Origin: Ruminiclostridium josui JCM 17888
GTDB lineage: Bacteria > Bacillota > Clostridia > Acetivibrionales > DSM-1351
Reading direction: 5' to 3'
DNA: 64,000 nucleotides
NCBI RefSeq assembly: GCF_000526495.1
Contig: NZ_JAGE01000002.1
Span: forward strand, 558,001 to 622,000
The position numbers were made by a program, and so were the translations under genes. This document shows, one piece after another, positions 37,122 through 47,176 of the stretch. The notes below the pieces were generated by a model. It made no database searches and was not told the origin of the DNA. It saw only the letters and a list, made by a program, of their open reading frames with translations. Numbering within the stretch: position 1 is the first letter of the stretch; each line of letters opens with the position of its first letter.

Positions 37122-37715
37122 TTAATCAATCAGCAAATCGGCAAGTTCTTTAAAACTGAAAACCGTTTTTCCATGGTACTGAACATTTCTGCTATTAAAT
37201 AAAATGGCATCCATTCCAAGGGATTCAGCAGCATCTAAATTATATATTCTGTCATCTACATAAATGCAATCAGATGCCTTAAGTCCAAGTTTATCAAGTG
37301 TATGCATGAATATTTGCATATCTGGTTTTTTTATTTTAAATTCCCCACTTACTGTTATAGCATCAAAATAATCATTAATTTTAAATTTATCACGTAAATA
37401 CCTGCTCCATTCCTTTAAATCGTTTGATATTAATGCTAAATGATAATGTTTCTTTAAGATGGGAGCAAATTCATAAAAAGAATCATCAATTTCTATTGTA
37501 TCTAAATATTCTTTTTCAATCTTATCTAAATCACCTTGAAATCCTAGATTTCTGAAAAGTTCTAAAGAAGATAGTTCACCAACATTAGCTTTTTTCCAAT
37601 GAAAATATACATCCTCCCGGCTCAAATTAGGAAATGTACGATTAATGAATGGCAAAAGACCTCCCTCCGGGTCTTTAATAACCACCCCATACATATCCAA
37701 AATTAATGCTCTCAT
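37122..37715 (-). CDS. HAD-superfamily hydrolase
   Basis: 197 residues from ATG 37715 (GGAGG in front; ATG 37730 overlaps the site). Nucleophile Asp in LILDMYGVV (the DxD second Asp is Tyr), Ser/Asn in LALISNDLKEW, Lys in FKIKKPDMQIF, and IYVDDRIYNLDAAESLGM. Subfamily IA-like, with a small helical cap. Variation at DxD suggests a non-phosphatase or weak phosphatase; substrate unknown. It follows the DinB gene closely. Confidence 0.85.
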   Translation of the reverse strand: MRALILDMYGVVIKDPEGGLLPFINRTFPNLSREDVYFHWKKANVGELSSLELFRNLGFQGDLDKIEKEYLDTIEIDDSFYEFAPILKKHYHLALISNDLKEWSRYLRDKFKINDYFDAITVSGEFKIKKPDMQIFMHTLDKLGLKASDCIYVDDRIYNLDAAESLGMDAILFNSRNVQYHGKTVFSFKELADLLID

Positions 37716-37736
37716 GCCAAAACCCTCCATTATAAA

Positions 37737-38222
37737 CTATTTCTTCGTCATCTCCGCCTCACCTAATCTTTCTCTAAAGTGAGTCAAATGGGTTCTCATA
37801 TGGCTAACATAGTGACTTAATAGGTTTTCAAAAGTAATAAATGGAGAATTCTCATCCCAATCTACATTCCACCTGTGTTTTAAACATTTGCTATCTAAAT
37901 TCAAAATTATATTTATTATTAATTTATTATAGTAATAAAACAATGAAAGAAGTTCTGATAAGCTCATATTCTGATAATTTTGAGTTTCTAGCCACTCATC
38001 ATTTTTGTAATCGGGAAATTCAAGAACTTCAGACAATTGTAATCTTACAAAACGTTGATGATTGTTTGAGGCTGAATCAATTAAATGGCCTATTATTTCT
38101 TTTAAAGTCCACTTATCCTTTGAAATTCTATACGATGATGTTTTTTCATCAATTTCAGAAAAGTCATTCCTAAATACATTAATTAGTTGCTCCAACTCTT
38201 TTGGGATAGTAATATTATCCAT
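37737..38222 (-). CDS. DinB-like four-helix protein
   Basis: 161 residues; AAGGAG before ATG 38222. Conserved histidines for a metal site: IIGHLIDSASNNHQRF near residue 45 and LLSHYVSHMRTHLTHF near 140, the DinB_2 pattern. These proteins are often metal-dependent thiol transferases, but the substrate is unknown. Probably co-transcribed with the HAD hydrolase gene. Confidence 0.82.
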   Translation of the reverse strand: MDNITIPKELEQLINVFRNDFSEIDEKTSSYRISKDKWTLKEIIGHLIDSASNNHQRFVRLQLSEVLEFPDYKNDEWLETQNYQNMSLSELLSLFYYYNKLIINIILNLDSKCLKHRWNVDWDENSPFITFENLLSHYVSHMRTHLTHFRERLGEAEMTKK

Positions 38223-38477
38223 AAATTCTCCTTATTTATACGAAATATTAATATTATTAATAAAATCTTACCATATAATGTTGCTGTTTGTAATATTACA
38301 TAGTCAACACTTATCATATTTTTCAATTAAAGTAAAATTCAAATTGAAATTAAACTAAAATTATGTTATATTTTAACTAAATATGTACTTCATTACATTC
38401 ATTTCGTCATTACATCCTGACAGCATTATTTCTTTTTATATTCGCAATAGGTAAAAAAATTTAAAAGGAGTGTTTTT

Positions 38478-40235
38478 ATGAAAAGAATTTTAGGGAGAGT
38501 TATGTCTCTTCTAACAGCGGTTGCATTGTCATGTACAGTCCTTACAACCGTTCCCTCTCCGGTACAGGCTGCTTATTCCGTACCTGTAGATGTTGAAGCA
38601 GAAGATTGTGCTCTCAGCAACGGTGCTACTGTTACTACAAATGTTTATGGAACTGAATATCCGGGGTATTCAGGGGATGGATTTGTATGGGTATCCAATG
38701 CAGGAACAATAACTTTAGAGGTAACAGTTCCTAAAAGTGCAATGTATGAACTTAAAACTCGTTGCTGGATGTATCTGGGCAATCTTGGTGAAACCAGACT
38801 TCAGACTGTAAGTATCAACGGTGTATCTAAAGGTAGCTTCTATATTCCCAACAAAGGCGACTGGATGGATTATAGTTTTGGATTCTTCTATCTTGAAGCT
38901 GGAACAGCTAAGATTGAGATTGGAACATCAGGAAGCTGGGGATTTATACTATATGATAAAATATCCTTTGACTATGCAGATATGCCTGATTTGAATATAG
39001 AGCCAACTCCATGTGATTCGAAGGCAACCCATGAAACAAAATCTCTTATGAAATATCTGACAAAGGTTTATGGGAACCATGTTATTTCAGGTCAGCAGGA
39101 AATTTATGGTAGTGGTAATAACGGAGATTACGAACTTGAATTCAACTATATACATGATAAAACCGGCAAGTATCCTGCAATCAGAGGCTTTGATATGATG
39201 AACTACAACCCTCTGTACGGATGGGAAGATGGTACAACAGACCGTATGATAGAGTGGGTAAAAGAAAAAGGCGGTATTGCAACAGCTTGTTGGCATATCA
39301 ATATACCGGCAGATTTCACAAGCTACCAGTTGGGTGAAAAAGTGGATTGGACAAAGTGTACTTATAAACCCACTGCCAGCTTCAAAACAGCCAACTGTCT
39401 AGATAAAACAACAAAAGAGTACGGTTACTTGATGATGGCAATTGATGAACTGGCTAAACAGCTCCTTATCCTTCAGGATGCAAAAGTTCCAGTGCTTTTC
39501 CGTCCTTTTCATGAAGCTGAGGGGTATAACAATACCGATGGCTCAGGAGCTTGGTTCTGGTGGGGTTCATCAGGTGCTGAGGTTTACAAGGAACTCTGGA
39601 AACTGCTTTATACTACACTAACAGAAAAATACGGTATTCATAATTTAATATGGGAAGTAAACCTTTATACATATGCGAATTCACTCCAATGGTATCCTGG
39701 TGACCAATATGTGGATATCGTTGCCTATGACAAGTATGAAGGCTCACCTTACACTTGGGAAACAAGTGCTGCAACAACAGCATTTCTCTCACTTGTAAAT
39801 GCTACAAACGACACAAAAATGGTGGCAATGAGTGAAAATGACGTTATACCTGACATTAAGAACATAGTTAACGAAGGAGCATGGTGGCTTTATTTCTGCC
39901 CATGGTATGGCGATTTCTTAACCAGTTCAAGATATAATGATCCGGTGCTCTTAAAGACTATTTACAACAGTGAGTACGTAATAACTCTGGATGAACTGCC
40001 TAAAGATATTTACGGTTCTGCACCTTCAGCCGGAGTAGCAGGAGATTTGAATTCAGACGGTGTTTTTGATGCCATAGATTTCGCCTTATTAAAAGCATTC
40101 ATACTCCAACTCCATAATGACTCACTTGACTTAACAAACGCAGACGTAGATGGAAATGGACAAATAAATGCATTGGACTTTGCATATATGAGGCAAAAGC
40201 TTCTTGGGATAATTGATAAATTCCCGGTTGAATAA
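38478..40235 (+). CDS. Cellulosomal GH26 beta-mannanase with CBM and dockerin
   Basis: 585 residues, GGAG at 38466-38469. Signal peptide (to VQA, ~31), a CBM35-like module (~35-165, DVEAEDCALSNGA…), the GH26 catalytic domain (~180-500) with acid/base Glu in FRPFHEAEG and nucleophile Glu in VAMSEND, then a C-terminal type I dockerin with two Ca-binding repeats (GDLNSDGVFDAIDFALLK and ADVDGNGQINALDFAYMR). It hydrolyses beta-1,4-mannan and attaches to the scaffoldin. Convergent with the GH18 gene. Confidence 0.93.
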   Translation: MKRILGRVMSLLTAVALSCTVLTTVPSPVQAAYSVPVDVEAEDCALSNGATVTTNVYGTEYPGYSGDGFVWVSNAGTITLEVTVPKSAMYELKTRCWMYLGNLGETRLQTVSINGVSKGSFYIPNKGDWMDYSFGFFYLEAGTAKIEIGTSGSWGFILYDKISFDYADMPDLNIEPTPCDSKATHETKSLMKYLTKVYGNHVISGQQEIYGSGNNGDYELEFNYIHDKTGKYPAIRGFDMMNYNPLYGWEDGTTDRMIEWVKEKGGIATACWHINIPADFTSYQLGEKVDWTKCTYKPTASFKTANCLDKTTKEYGYLMMAIDELAKQLLILQDAKVPVLFRPFHEAEGYNNTDGSGAWFWWGSSGAEVYKELWKLLYTTLTEKYGIHNLIWEVNLYTYANSLQWYPGDQYVDIVAYDKYEGSPYTWETSAATTAFLSLVNATNDTKMVAMSENDVIPDIKNIVNEGAWWLYFCPWYGDFLTSSRYNDPVLLKTIYNSEYVITLDELPKDIYGSAPSAGVAGDLNSDGVFDAIDFALLKAFILQLHNDSLDLTNADVDGNGQINALDFAYMRQKLLGIIDKFPVE

Positions 40236-40258
40236 CATTTTATATTTTTTATATAAAA

Positions 40259-40303
40259 AATGCTGTCCCATGAGGTGGTATATATCCCGCATGAGACAGC
40301 ATT
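40259..40303. terminator. Bidirectional terminator between GH26 and GH18 genes
   Basis: AATGCTGTCCCATG (40259-40272) pairs with CATGAGACAGCATT (40290-40303), with A-rich left and T-rich right flanks. Confidence 0.88.
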
Positions 40304-40323
40304 CTTTTTATCATACAATCTTA

Positions 40324-41754
40324 CTATAAAAATGGCTTTGGAGTAATCTTTTCCAATAAAATCATTTTCAGGTTTGTAAGGTCAATTGCATCAACATTAC
40401 CATCATTATTAACATCAGCAATAGCTATATTCTGTAAAGTACCTTTACCTAAAAGAAATGACTTGAGCATTGCAAAGTCAATAGCATCTAGTACACCATC
40501 CTCGTTAACGTCTCCATAGTATAGGATTACTTCTGGGGCCTTATTTATATTGAGATTACGAGCAATGACATTCTGAAGTACTAAATTTTTATCATAGGAG
40601 AATTCCCAGAACATTGCACCACCGAGAGCCATTTTCTTTATGTAATCTATCTTATAACTAATGGATTCTTCATCCTCGTATGTAATAAATGTACTTCCGT
40701 TATATAAATAAGGTACTTTTGCAACATCATCCCAATAGCGAACATAACTATTTTTATCTATATAATTTTCTACAATATCCCAATAATCAAATACAGCAGC
40801 TTCATATGTACCACTTCCGTAACCTGCAGAGGATGGGGCTTCTCCACTTTTAAAAAGGCCTGAGCCATTAGGATCATTTACGTTAACCCAACCTTTTCCG
40901 GAGAAAGCAAGACCCAGATTTAAATCAGTGGGTTTTACTCCTGCGGCAATATAATTCTCAATGGTTGTTGATACACAGAGATTACCTGGCTCTGCATACA
41001 GCGGAGTATTGTGATTGGTTATTTTATCCCATGTACCATGATAATCATAAGTCATGACATTTATGTAATCCAGATACTTCATCATTTCTGCAACTTTACA
41101 ATTAGCTATGAATTTAGCATCTGCCGCTCCTGCAATACTTAGCAGATATTTTTTTCCGTCTTTTTCTCCCTGTGCATCCAGTGCAGTTCTAATCTCTTTA
41201 AGCAGTAGAATATAGTTATCGCCGTCGTCTGCACGGTGAGGTATATTATCACCACCTTGAACGGGATATTCCCAGTCAAGATCTACACCGTCAAAATCGT
41301 ATTTTACAACAAAATCTACTGCGGACTGTGCACATGCCTTTCTCAGAGAATCTGAAGCCGCTACATCAGAGAAATTCTTTGACCACGTCCATCCTCCTAC
41401 TGATATAATTGTCTTAATATGAGGATGTTGCTGTTTCAATTTTATCAGTTGTCCAAAATGCCCCCTTAGTTCTGTTTCCCATGTGTCATCTCCATATGGC
41501 TTTTGGGTATCAATCCACGGATCTCCAACCGTAATAGTTCCATCAGCAGATAAATTGGCAAAAGCAAAGTTAATATGTGTCAACAAGGAAGGATTAATAT
41601 CTCCCACCTCTACGGCTCTCTGATAGCCGCTCCATGAAGTAAAATATGCCACATTTCTGTATGATTGTTCATTTGCGGCAACATTTGAAATAATGCCTAT
41701 ACAACTAAGCATTAGTGATGCAATTAACGAAAATGCCGTTAATTTCAGCTTCAT
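40324..41754 (-). CDS. Cellulosomal GH18 chitinase with dockerin
   Basis: 476 residues, GGGG ribosome site before ATG 41754. Signal peptide, then a GH18 barrel: SVGGWTWSKNFS, the catalytic DxxDxDxE as FDGVDLDWEYP, INVMTYDYHGTWD and GGAMFWEFSYD. C-terminal type I dockerin (GDVNEDGVLDAIDFAMLK and ADVNNDGNVDAIDLTNLK). It would cleave chitin, or fungal wall material in plant litter, as a cellulosome component. Confidence 0.93.
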   Translation of the reverse strand: MKLKLTAFSLIASLMLSCIGIISNVAANEQSYRNVAYFTSWSGYQRAVEVGDINPSLLTHINFAFANLSADGTITVGDPWIDTQKPYGDDTWETELRGHFGQLIKLKQQHPHIKTIISVGGWTWSKNFSDVAASDSLRKACAQSAVDFVVKYDFDGVDLDWEYPVQGGDNIPHRADDGDNYILLLKEIRTALDAQGEKDGKKYLLSIAGAADAKFIANCKVAEMMKYLDYINVMTYDYHGTWDKITNHNTPLYAEPGNLCVSTTIENYIAAGVKPTDLNLGLAFSGKGWVNVNDPNGSGLFKSGEAPSSAGYGSGTYEAAVFDYWDIVENYIDKNSYVRYWDDVAKVPYLYNGSTFITYEDEESISYKIDYIKKMALGGAMFWEFSYDKNLVLQNVIARNLNINKAPEVILYYGDVNEDGVLDAIDFAMLKSFLLGKGTLQNIAIADVNNDGNVDAIDLTNLKMILLEKITPKPFL

Positions 41755-41851
41755 TTACATTTCCCCTTTCTTAGGCTTTTAATTAAATTATATCATAATA
41801 TCCAAATTTTGTATTTTATTAGAATTTATTTGACTTTTTTTGCACATAAAT

Positions 41852-41882
41852 AAGCCTGGGATTATATTTAATTCCCAGACTT
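41852..41882 (-). terminator. Terminator after the GH120 gene
   Basis: AAGCCTGGGA (41852-41861) and TCCCAGACTT (41873-41882) form a stem; on the minus strand it is followed by a moderately T-rich stretch. Confidence 0.7.
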
Positions 41883-41901
41883 TATAAGTTAACTTTATAA
41901 A

Positions 41902-43836
41902 CTAACCCCAAACTTTAATGCGATTGAATCCGGATTTCAATCCTTCAATAGGCCCTACAACAGGCTTAGCGTTTCTGGAAGTTCCTGTATAGTCGGTGTC
42001 AATTACTATAGGATTTCCATTTGGATCATCAAAAATGGCATCAACAATACGCACGGTACCAAGGGTTTCTGTAGAAACAATTTGAGTTGGTATTTCAAGC
42101 ATATCATTTTCTATATTCATTTCCAGATAAACTTCATTACCTTCTTCAACAATTTTTACATTTGGATTAAAGTCCTTGTTAGTATAACTGTTCTTTTCAC
42201 GATTAAAACCTTCAGCTCCGTTTAAATAGGCATTTGATGAAATGTATACAGGTTGCTCAGTTAACATAAATACTTCAAGGTCGCCTACTCCGTGGCTAAT
42301 GATACTAGAAACATATTCTTCATATGAAGCAGTATTAGGATTATATCCTGCTGTTCCACTGTTTTCAATGCCTTCTCCGCCAACAAAGATATTATTGTAA
42401 AAACGGTCATCTCCACCGTAAACCACAGCTGTACCGGCTACCTCAGTAGTATGCGGGAAGTGGTACGGAGTAGATCTGTCAAGGACTTTTGTTAAATGAA
42501 GTTTACCACAGCAAAGATTATTTACATATGCTCCCCCCTGTGAGAAATTATCAAAGGAATAATCGGAAGCAAAAATATTGTTATCCACTAAGTATGGGCC
42601 ATGACTAACCTCTACCATCAAATCACGGTCATTGTTGTAATACAGATTATTACTCACTCGAACACCTTGCGCCTGCCAGTCAAGCCAAGTACCAAGAGTA
42701 CAGTTATGAATGCGGTTATGATGAATTTTAACGTCAATTGCCGCATGAAGCTTAATACCTGCAATCTCGTAGCCGAAAAACTCATGCTTAACTGCAATAT
42801 TATAAATATGGTTGTTGTATATTTCACTAAAAACTCCACCCATATGTCCTACAATTCCGTTTTGACCGCAATCATAAATTACATTGTTTCGAATTATATG
42901 GGAGCCTATCTTTTCCTTGCTCCAACCTATCTTCAGTGCACGGAAAACAGCTTCCATCTGGTACTGATAACCCGGCTTCTGATGTCTTCTGGAACATAGA
43001 TTGTGTCCCGTTGAAGCTTCTTTTCCTATACTGATGGCACTGCACTTAGCATCGTGAATTATATTGTTTTCTATAATCCAGCCCTTGCTCCAATTTGCAC
43101 CTAACAGACCGGGTTGATCTGCTGTAGGCGGTGTCCATGGACATGCAGCCTGAGCCATCTCAAACCCTCTTACAGTAATATAATTCATACCTGATTTAAC
43201 TGGATAGAAGCAGCATTTTCTTACATTGATTTCAACAAGCTCTTTATTTGGATCTGCACCATGAAAGTTAGCATAAATAGTTGTTTTCTCTTCGTCTACT
43301 TCACTGAACCAACGATAAATTGTTTGTTCAGGATGCAGAATTTTTTCAAATTTTTGAGTCCAAGGAATATCTACAACCCCGGTTCTCTCAACAGGGTTTT
43401 TAACTTCATCCAAGGAATCAGCCTCGTAAAATGAAACTCCGTTTAAATAGACATCTCCTGGATGCCGATAAACTCCCGGCTTATATATTAACCAGTCACC
43501 GCTGAGAATTTCTTTGTATGGATTGTAATCACCAAAAAAAGAATTTGGAAGAACAGCTTTCCATACTGTACCCTCAACCTTTTCCCAGCTCTGGATTCTC
43601 TCTGAACCTTTAATAATAACCTTTTCACCCTCGGCAGCTTCGTATACAATTCTGCTTAGATTGCTGTATCCGCTATGCTCTGGCTTTACCCATTCACGGT
43701 ACACGCCTTCGTGAACAATTATTTTGTCTCCTGCTTCAGCCACATTTGCAGCTTTTGAAATAGTTCTGAAAGGATGTTCTTTGGTACCCTCTGCTAAATC
43801 ACATCCGGTTACCGCAACATGAAATTCTTTTTTCAT
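41902..43836 (-). CDS. GH120 beta-xylosidase (XylC-like), cytoplasmic
   Basis: 644 residues without signal peptide. A right-handed beta-helix protein that agrees along its length with GH120 XylC from Thermoanaerobacterium as I recall it: FRTISKAANVAEAGDKIIVH, EGVYREWVKPE, GSHIIRNNVIYDCGQNGIVG, HRIHNC-like coils. The proposed nucleophile Asp is in GTWLDWQAQG and the acid/base Glu in DLMVEVSHGPY. It removes xylose from short xylo-oligosaccharides taken into the cell. AGGAGG precedes ATG 43836. The divergent AraC regulator is probably its controller. Confidence 0.85.
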   Translation of the reverse strand: MKKEFHVAVTGCDLAEGTKEHPFRTISKAANVAEAGDKIIVHEGVYREWVKPEHSGYSNLSRIVYEAAEGEKVIIKGSERIQSWEKVEGTVWKAVLPNSFFGDYNPYKEILSGDWLIYKPGVYRHPGDVYLNGVSFYEADSLDEVKNPVERTGVVDIPWTQKFEKILHPEQTIYRWFSEVDEEKTTIYANFHGADPNKELVEINVRKCCFYPVKSGMNYITVRGFEMAQAACPWTPPTADQPGLLGANWSKGWIIENNIIHDAKCSAISIGKEASTGHNLCSRRHQKPGYQYQMEAVFRALKIGWSKEKIGSHIIRNNVIYDCGQNGIVGHMGGVFSEIYNNHIYNIAVKHEFFGYEIAGIKLHAAIDVKIHHNRIHNCTLGTWLDWQAQGVRVSNNLYYNNDRDLMVEVSHGPYLVDNNIFASDYSFDNFSQGGAYVNNLCCGKLHLTKVLDRSTPYHFPHTTEVAGTAVVYGGDDRFYNNIFVGGEGIENSGTAGYNPNTASYEEYVSSIISHGVGDLEVFMLTEQPVYISSNAYLNGAEGFNREKNSYTNKDFNPNVKIVEEGNEVYLEMNIENDMLEIPTQIVSTETLGTVRIVDAIFDDPNGNPIVIDTDYTGTSRNAKPVVGPIEGLKSGFNRIKVWG

Positions 43837-43902
43837 TTTACCTTCCTCCTTGTAATGCCGGTTTTTAGAATTTGGTTAGAATAGTTAATTTCATTTTTAC
43901 AA

Positions 43903-43931
43903 TTGAATTTTAGCATAGAACAATTTATAAT
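43903..43931 (+). promoter_or_regulatory. Promoter of the AraC-type regulator
   Basis: TTGAAT (43903-43908), 17-base spacer, TATAAT (43926-43931). The predicted transcript starts near 43938, which excludes a start codon at 43934 and supports TTG 43988. Confidence 0.65.
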
Positions 43932-43987
43932 ACTTGACATATAGAATAAATTTTTGGCCAAATATTGCAGTGTGTGAGGGTAAAACA

Positions 43988-44818
43988 TTGATTCCTTTTT
44001 ATGAAAACAGAGTTGAGGATTTACTTGTCTTTAGAGAAAACGGGCTTGATTTTCTACCCCATCTTCATGCTCAGTTTGAACTGCTGTACGTGGAGGATGG
44101 AGAAATTGAAATAACAGTCAATGGTTGCACTGGGCTATTGAAAAAAGGAGACCTCTCCATCTCTTTTCCTAATAGCGTACATAGCTACCGTACTCCAACC
44201 AATCAAGAAAACATGAATTGTATCGTAGTAATACTTAATCTGGCCCTTGCAGGTGATTTTATAAATACTCTTTTGAAATTTCACCCAAAAGAACCTTTTA
44301 TTTCTAGTGTAAATCTGCATAAGGATGTTCCATATGCTATAAATACACTCTTTGAGGAATATAACCATGCTCGAAGTAATCCTGTTTGTACTCCTATTTG
44401 TAAAGCGTATATACAGATAATTATTTCAAGGCTGCTTCAGCAAGTAGAACTCATTGCCAACACCGACGTGAACTACTTTGATATAATTTTTGATATTATT
44501 AATTATATTAACGAGAATTATATGCAGCCTATTTCACTCAATGACATGTCTAGAGCTTTAGGCGTTGGAAAATATCATTTATCCAGAGTGTTTTCAGATA
44601 AAATAAACGTAAGCTTCAGCGATTACATAAATGGTATTCGTGTAAGTTGGGCAAGGAACATGCTTTTAAATACTAATAAAAATATTACACAAATTGCCTA
44701 TGATTGTGGTTTCCAAAGTATCCGAACATTCAATAGGGCCTTTAGTAAAGTTTATCTTGTTAGTCCTAGAGAATTCAGGAAATCCCAGGAGGCAGCAAAT
44801 ATTTCTAAAACTCTTTAG
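43988..44818 (+). CDS. AraC-family regulator, divergent from the xylosidase
   Basis: About 276 residues from TTG 43988, 5 bases after GAGGGT. N-terminal cupin sensor (LPHLHAQFELLYVEDGEIEI… GDLSISFPNSVHSYR), C-terminal AraC DNA-binding domain with two HTHs (ISLNDMSRALGVGKYHLSRVF and ITQIAYDCGFQSIRTFNRAF…VSPREFR). The cupin would sense a sugar. It shares a ~150-bp intergenic region with the GH120 gene, so it likely controls it. Confidence 0.88.
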   Translation: MIPFYENRVEDLLVFRENGLDFLPHLHAQFELLYVEDGEIEITVNGCTGLLKKGDLSISFPNSVHSYRTPTNQENMNCIVVILNLALAGDFINTLLKFHPKEPFISSVNLHKDVPYAINTLFEEYNHARSNPVCTPICKAYIQIIISRLLQQVELIANTDVNYFDIIFDIINYINENYMQPISLNDMSRALGVGKYHLSRVFSDKINVSFSDYINGIRVSWARNMLLNTNKNITQIAYDCGFQSIRTFNRAFSKVYLVSPREFRKSQEAANISKTL

Positions 44819-44902
44819 TTGGTCATAGATACTCTTATTGACTCTATTCCCATAAATTGTTATCATGAGATAAATTAGTCTTCAATGGAATGGAGGTTAA
44901 GT

Positions 44903-44944
44903 ATGCCTAAATTAAAAGACTGCAATATAAGCAATGGCGATTAA
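44903..44944 (+). CDS. Possible 13-residue peptide with strong ribosome site
   Basis: GGAGG at 44892-44896 is followed by ATG 44903 and MPKLKDCNISNGD, then TAA. It could be a leader peptide, a remnant of a deleted gene (the start of some longer protein) or chance. Otherwise the 262-bp gap 44819-45080 holds nothing clear. Confidence 0.25.
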   Translation: MPKLKDCNISNGD

Positions 44945-45080
44945 TTGCATGGAGCTAAAATGTAATATGACAAGCTTTTTATGTAAATACAAATACTACC
45001 CGTTTTTTATATATTTTCTGTTTTCCCAATGTTTATAATTATTCTATAGAAGTAAGTATATATTTATGTGGAGGTACACC

Positions 45081-45992
45081 ATGAAAACATATCATCGAAA
45101 TTTTATATATGAAAGTAATGATTTTGAAAATTTATGCAAATTTATTATTCAAGAAAATTCAATTAGGAAGGAATTTTTTGACTGGCATATTGGGCGAATT
45201 GTTGATTGGAAATATAACCTTTCAAATTTTAAAAGGCACTTTCCAGATAATTTCAATAAAGCTGCCCATCTATGGTTTGATTATTTTCATAACCTTATTG
45301 GATTTGTAATTTCGGAAGAATTTAATACTGAATTTTCCATTTTATTGAGAAAGGAATATTTACATTTATATCCGGAATTACTTAATTGGGTTAAAACAGA
45401 ATGGGGAAATAAATACGATAAATTAGTTACTCAAGTAATAGAAAACCAAACAGAATATATTAAATTTCTTGAAGATGCAGGATATAAAAGAAATAATTGT
45501 ATTGAGATGACAAGAGTCTTTAATACAAGGTCTTACAAGGATTTTACTATTGAAGATTCATCGGTTTCATTTCAAAGCATGTTTCAAAATGGTGATTATG
45601 AAGAGCAGGCTAATCTAAGGACTAATGCTTGGCCAAAGCCTTACAGCCGTGAAATAGATTTGCAAATTAGAGAATATACAAGGCGAAGTCCTATTTATAA
45701 TCCTAATTTTGACTTTGTATTAGTAAATAATGAAGGAAGACATATATCCGGCTGTGAAGCCTTTATTGATTATGAAAACAACACAGCCGAAATAGAAAGG
45801 GTTTGCACACATTCAGACTTTTATAATAAAGGGTATGCACAAATGGTTCTTAAAGCCTGCATGAGAAAACTATATGAACACAATATAAATACAGCTTTTA
45901 TTGGTGGCTCATATGACAAGACTATTCATCTATACGGTAAATTAGGTCATGTGGCAGAATACGCAAGGTTCTTTTTTGAATTACAAAGATAA
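45081..45992 (+). CDS. GNAT-family acetyltransferase
   Basis: 303 residues from ATG 45081 behind GGAGG; ATG 45066 lies before that site. The C-terminal half is a GNAT domain with VLVNNEGRHISGCEAFIDY and the acetyl-CoA loop HSDFYNKGYAQMVLKACMRKL, then IHLYGKLGHVAEY. The N-terminal half is a diverged second GNAT-like unit. Substrate unknown. Confidence 0.82.
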   Translation: MKTYHRNFIYESNDFENLCKFIIQENSIRKEFFDWHIGRIVDWKYNLSNFKRHFPDNFNKAAHLWFDYFHNLIGFVISEEFNTEFSILLRKEYLHLYPELLNWVKTEWGNKYDKLVTQVIENQTEYIKFLEDAGYKRNNCIEMTRVFNTRSYKDFTIEDSSVSFQSMFQNGDYEEQANLRTNAWPKPYSREIDLQIREYTRRSPIYNPNFDFVLVNNEGRHISGCEAFIDYENNTAEIERVCTHSDFYNKGYAQMVLKACMRKLYEHNINTAFIGGSYDKTIHLYGKLGHVAEYARFFFELQR

Positions 45993-46007
45993 TAAATATA
46001 AATCCTT

Positions 46008-46952
46008 CTATTCCCCCACCATACCATCTCCATCACGGTCATCCATATATTTATACAACCAGTGCTCCTTTGTGATTGGCAGCTTAATACCAGCTGCTTT
46101 TGCTTCAGCGATGGATACCTTACCGTTATGATTTTTATCTATAGCATCAAGGTTATGGTTCTTGTCAGAAGTAGACGTTTTAGGTGTAGTAGTCTTTGGT
46201 TTTTCTGAAGTTTTTTCAATTAAAGACTTATTTACTTTATCAGGATTCACATTATCAAAATCTTCAGTTATAACATTTCCCTTTAATGTATAGGTGTAAT
46301 GATAATGGCTGGGAATTTGAGTTTTTGTATTGGGATAAGTAATTATAGCTTCAAAATTGGTGCAACCACCTGCGTCTCTGATATTCTTTTCCATATATGC
46401 CTGATCGCCGTAGCGGTTTAAGGTACTGTCCTGGGGTGTTATATTGTAGGCGTTGGAGACACCACCCAAGGAGTCTGCAATAACATGCCCCTCATCCAAA
46501 TCTTTCCTCTCAGTACCAGGAACCTTTGCTTCATCATTATAGTAGCGACCATTATTCAACACTGGCTCCGTTTTTGGATTCTGAAGAACAATTTTTTTAG
46601 CCGTAACCCTGATTAATTGTCCGTATTCATTGGTATAGGCCCAGTATTCTCTGCTGCCATATCCAACATCGACTACCACCATGGGTTTTCTGGTTCCGGT
46701 GGTATCACCTCCATCAACTTTAATTTCCTTGTACTTTCCTTTAGATGGAGACGATTGAGTTGGTTTACTTGGCGCTTGAGCAGTAGTCTTGCTTGGTAAT
46801 TTTCTTTGATTTTCACTGGGTATTGCGGATTTTATAGCAGTACTATTTTCTGTTAAAGTCGAAGTTGAATTAATCTGCTCAGGAGCATTCTGTACAGTAC
46901 AACCTGTTAATAACGCTATTATAAGAAAATAAGCAATTATGTGTTTTCTCAA
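46008..46952 (-). CDS. DNA/RNA non-specific endonuclease-like lipoprotein
   Basis: 314 residues from TTG 46952 (AAAGGAG in front). Lipobox LLTGC; low-complexity Ser/Thr/Pro linker to ~75; nuclease domain with DLDEGHVIADSLGGVSNAYNITPQ, where the DxGH replaces the DRGH catalytic motif, and Asn-rich NRYGDQAYMEKNI; C-terminal Ca-binding EF-like segments (DKNHNGKVSIAEAK, DDRDGDGMVGE), Excalibur-like but without cysteines. Likely a surface nuclease for DNA scavenging or uptake. Confidence 0.82.
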   Translation of the reverse strand: MRKHIIAYFLIIALLTGCTVQNAPEQINSTSTLTENSTAIKSAIPSENQRKLPSKTTAQAPSKPTQSSPSKGKYKEIKVDGGDTTGTRKPMVVVDVGYGSREYWAYTNEYGQLIRVTAKKIVLQNPKTEPVLNNGRYYNDEAKVPGTERKDLDEGHVIADSLGGVSNAYNITPQDSTLNRYGDQAYMEKNIRDAGGCTNFEAIITYPNTKTQIPSHYHYTYTLKGNVITEDFDNVNPDKVNKSLIEKTSEKPKTTTPKTSTSDKNHNLDAIDKNHNGKVSIAEAKAAGIKLPITKEHWLYKYMDDRDGDGMVGE

Positions 46953-47126
46953 AGTAGTTTCTCCTTTAATTGCATTATTATTTTATAGGTTTCGGTATAT
47001 ATAATTAAGATTTCACTATATTAAAATATCTTTTTTAACAATAAAATATTCATTTTTATGGCTATGGTGGACTCGTTTTATGTCAAAAATTCCTTAAATT
47101 TATATTATATGTAAATAGGTAATCAC

Positions 47127-47152
47127 TATAATATTTGTAACAAAGCGCTTTG
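47127..47152. promoter_or_regulatory. TATAAT box with cre-like palindrome downstream
   Basis: TATAAT at 47127-47132 and the palindrome CAAAGCGCTTTG at 47141-47152, close to the AAAGCGCTTT core of CcpA operators. The site lies just before the SPRY-like gene and could repress it. The -35 region is poor. Confidence 0.35.
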
Positions 47153-47176
47153 AATTTAATTAATAAGGAGATTATT

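Noticed and set aside
44135-44368. Minus-strand ORF inside the AraC gene
   Set aside because: Shadow of the regulator; no family or ribosome site.
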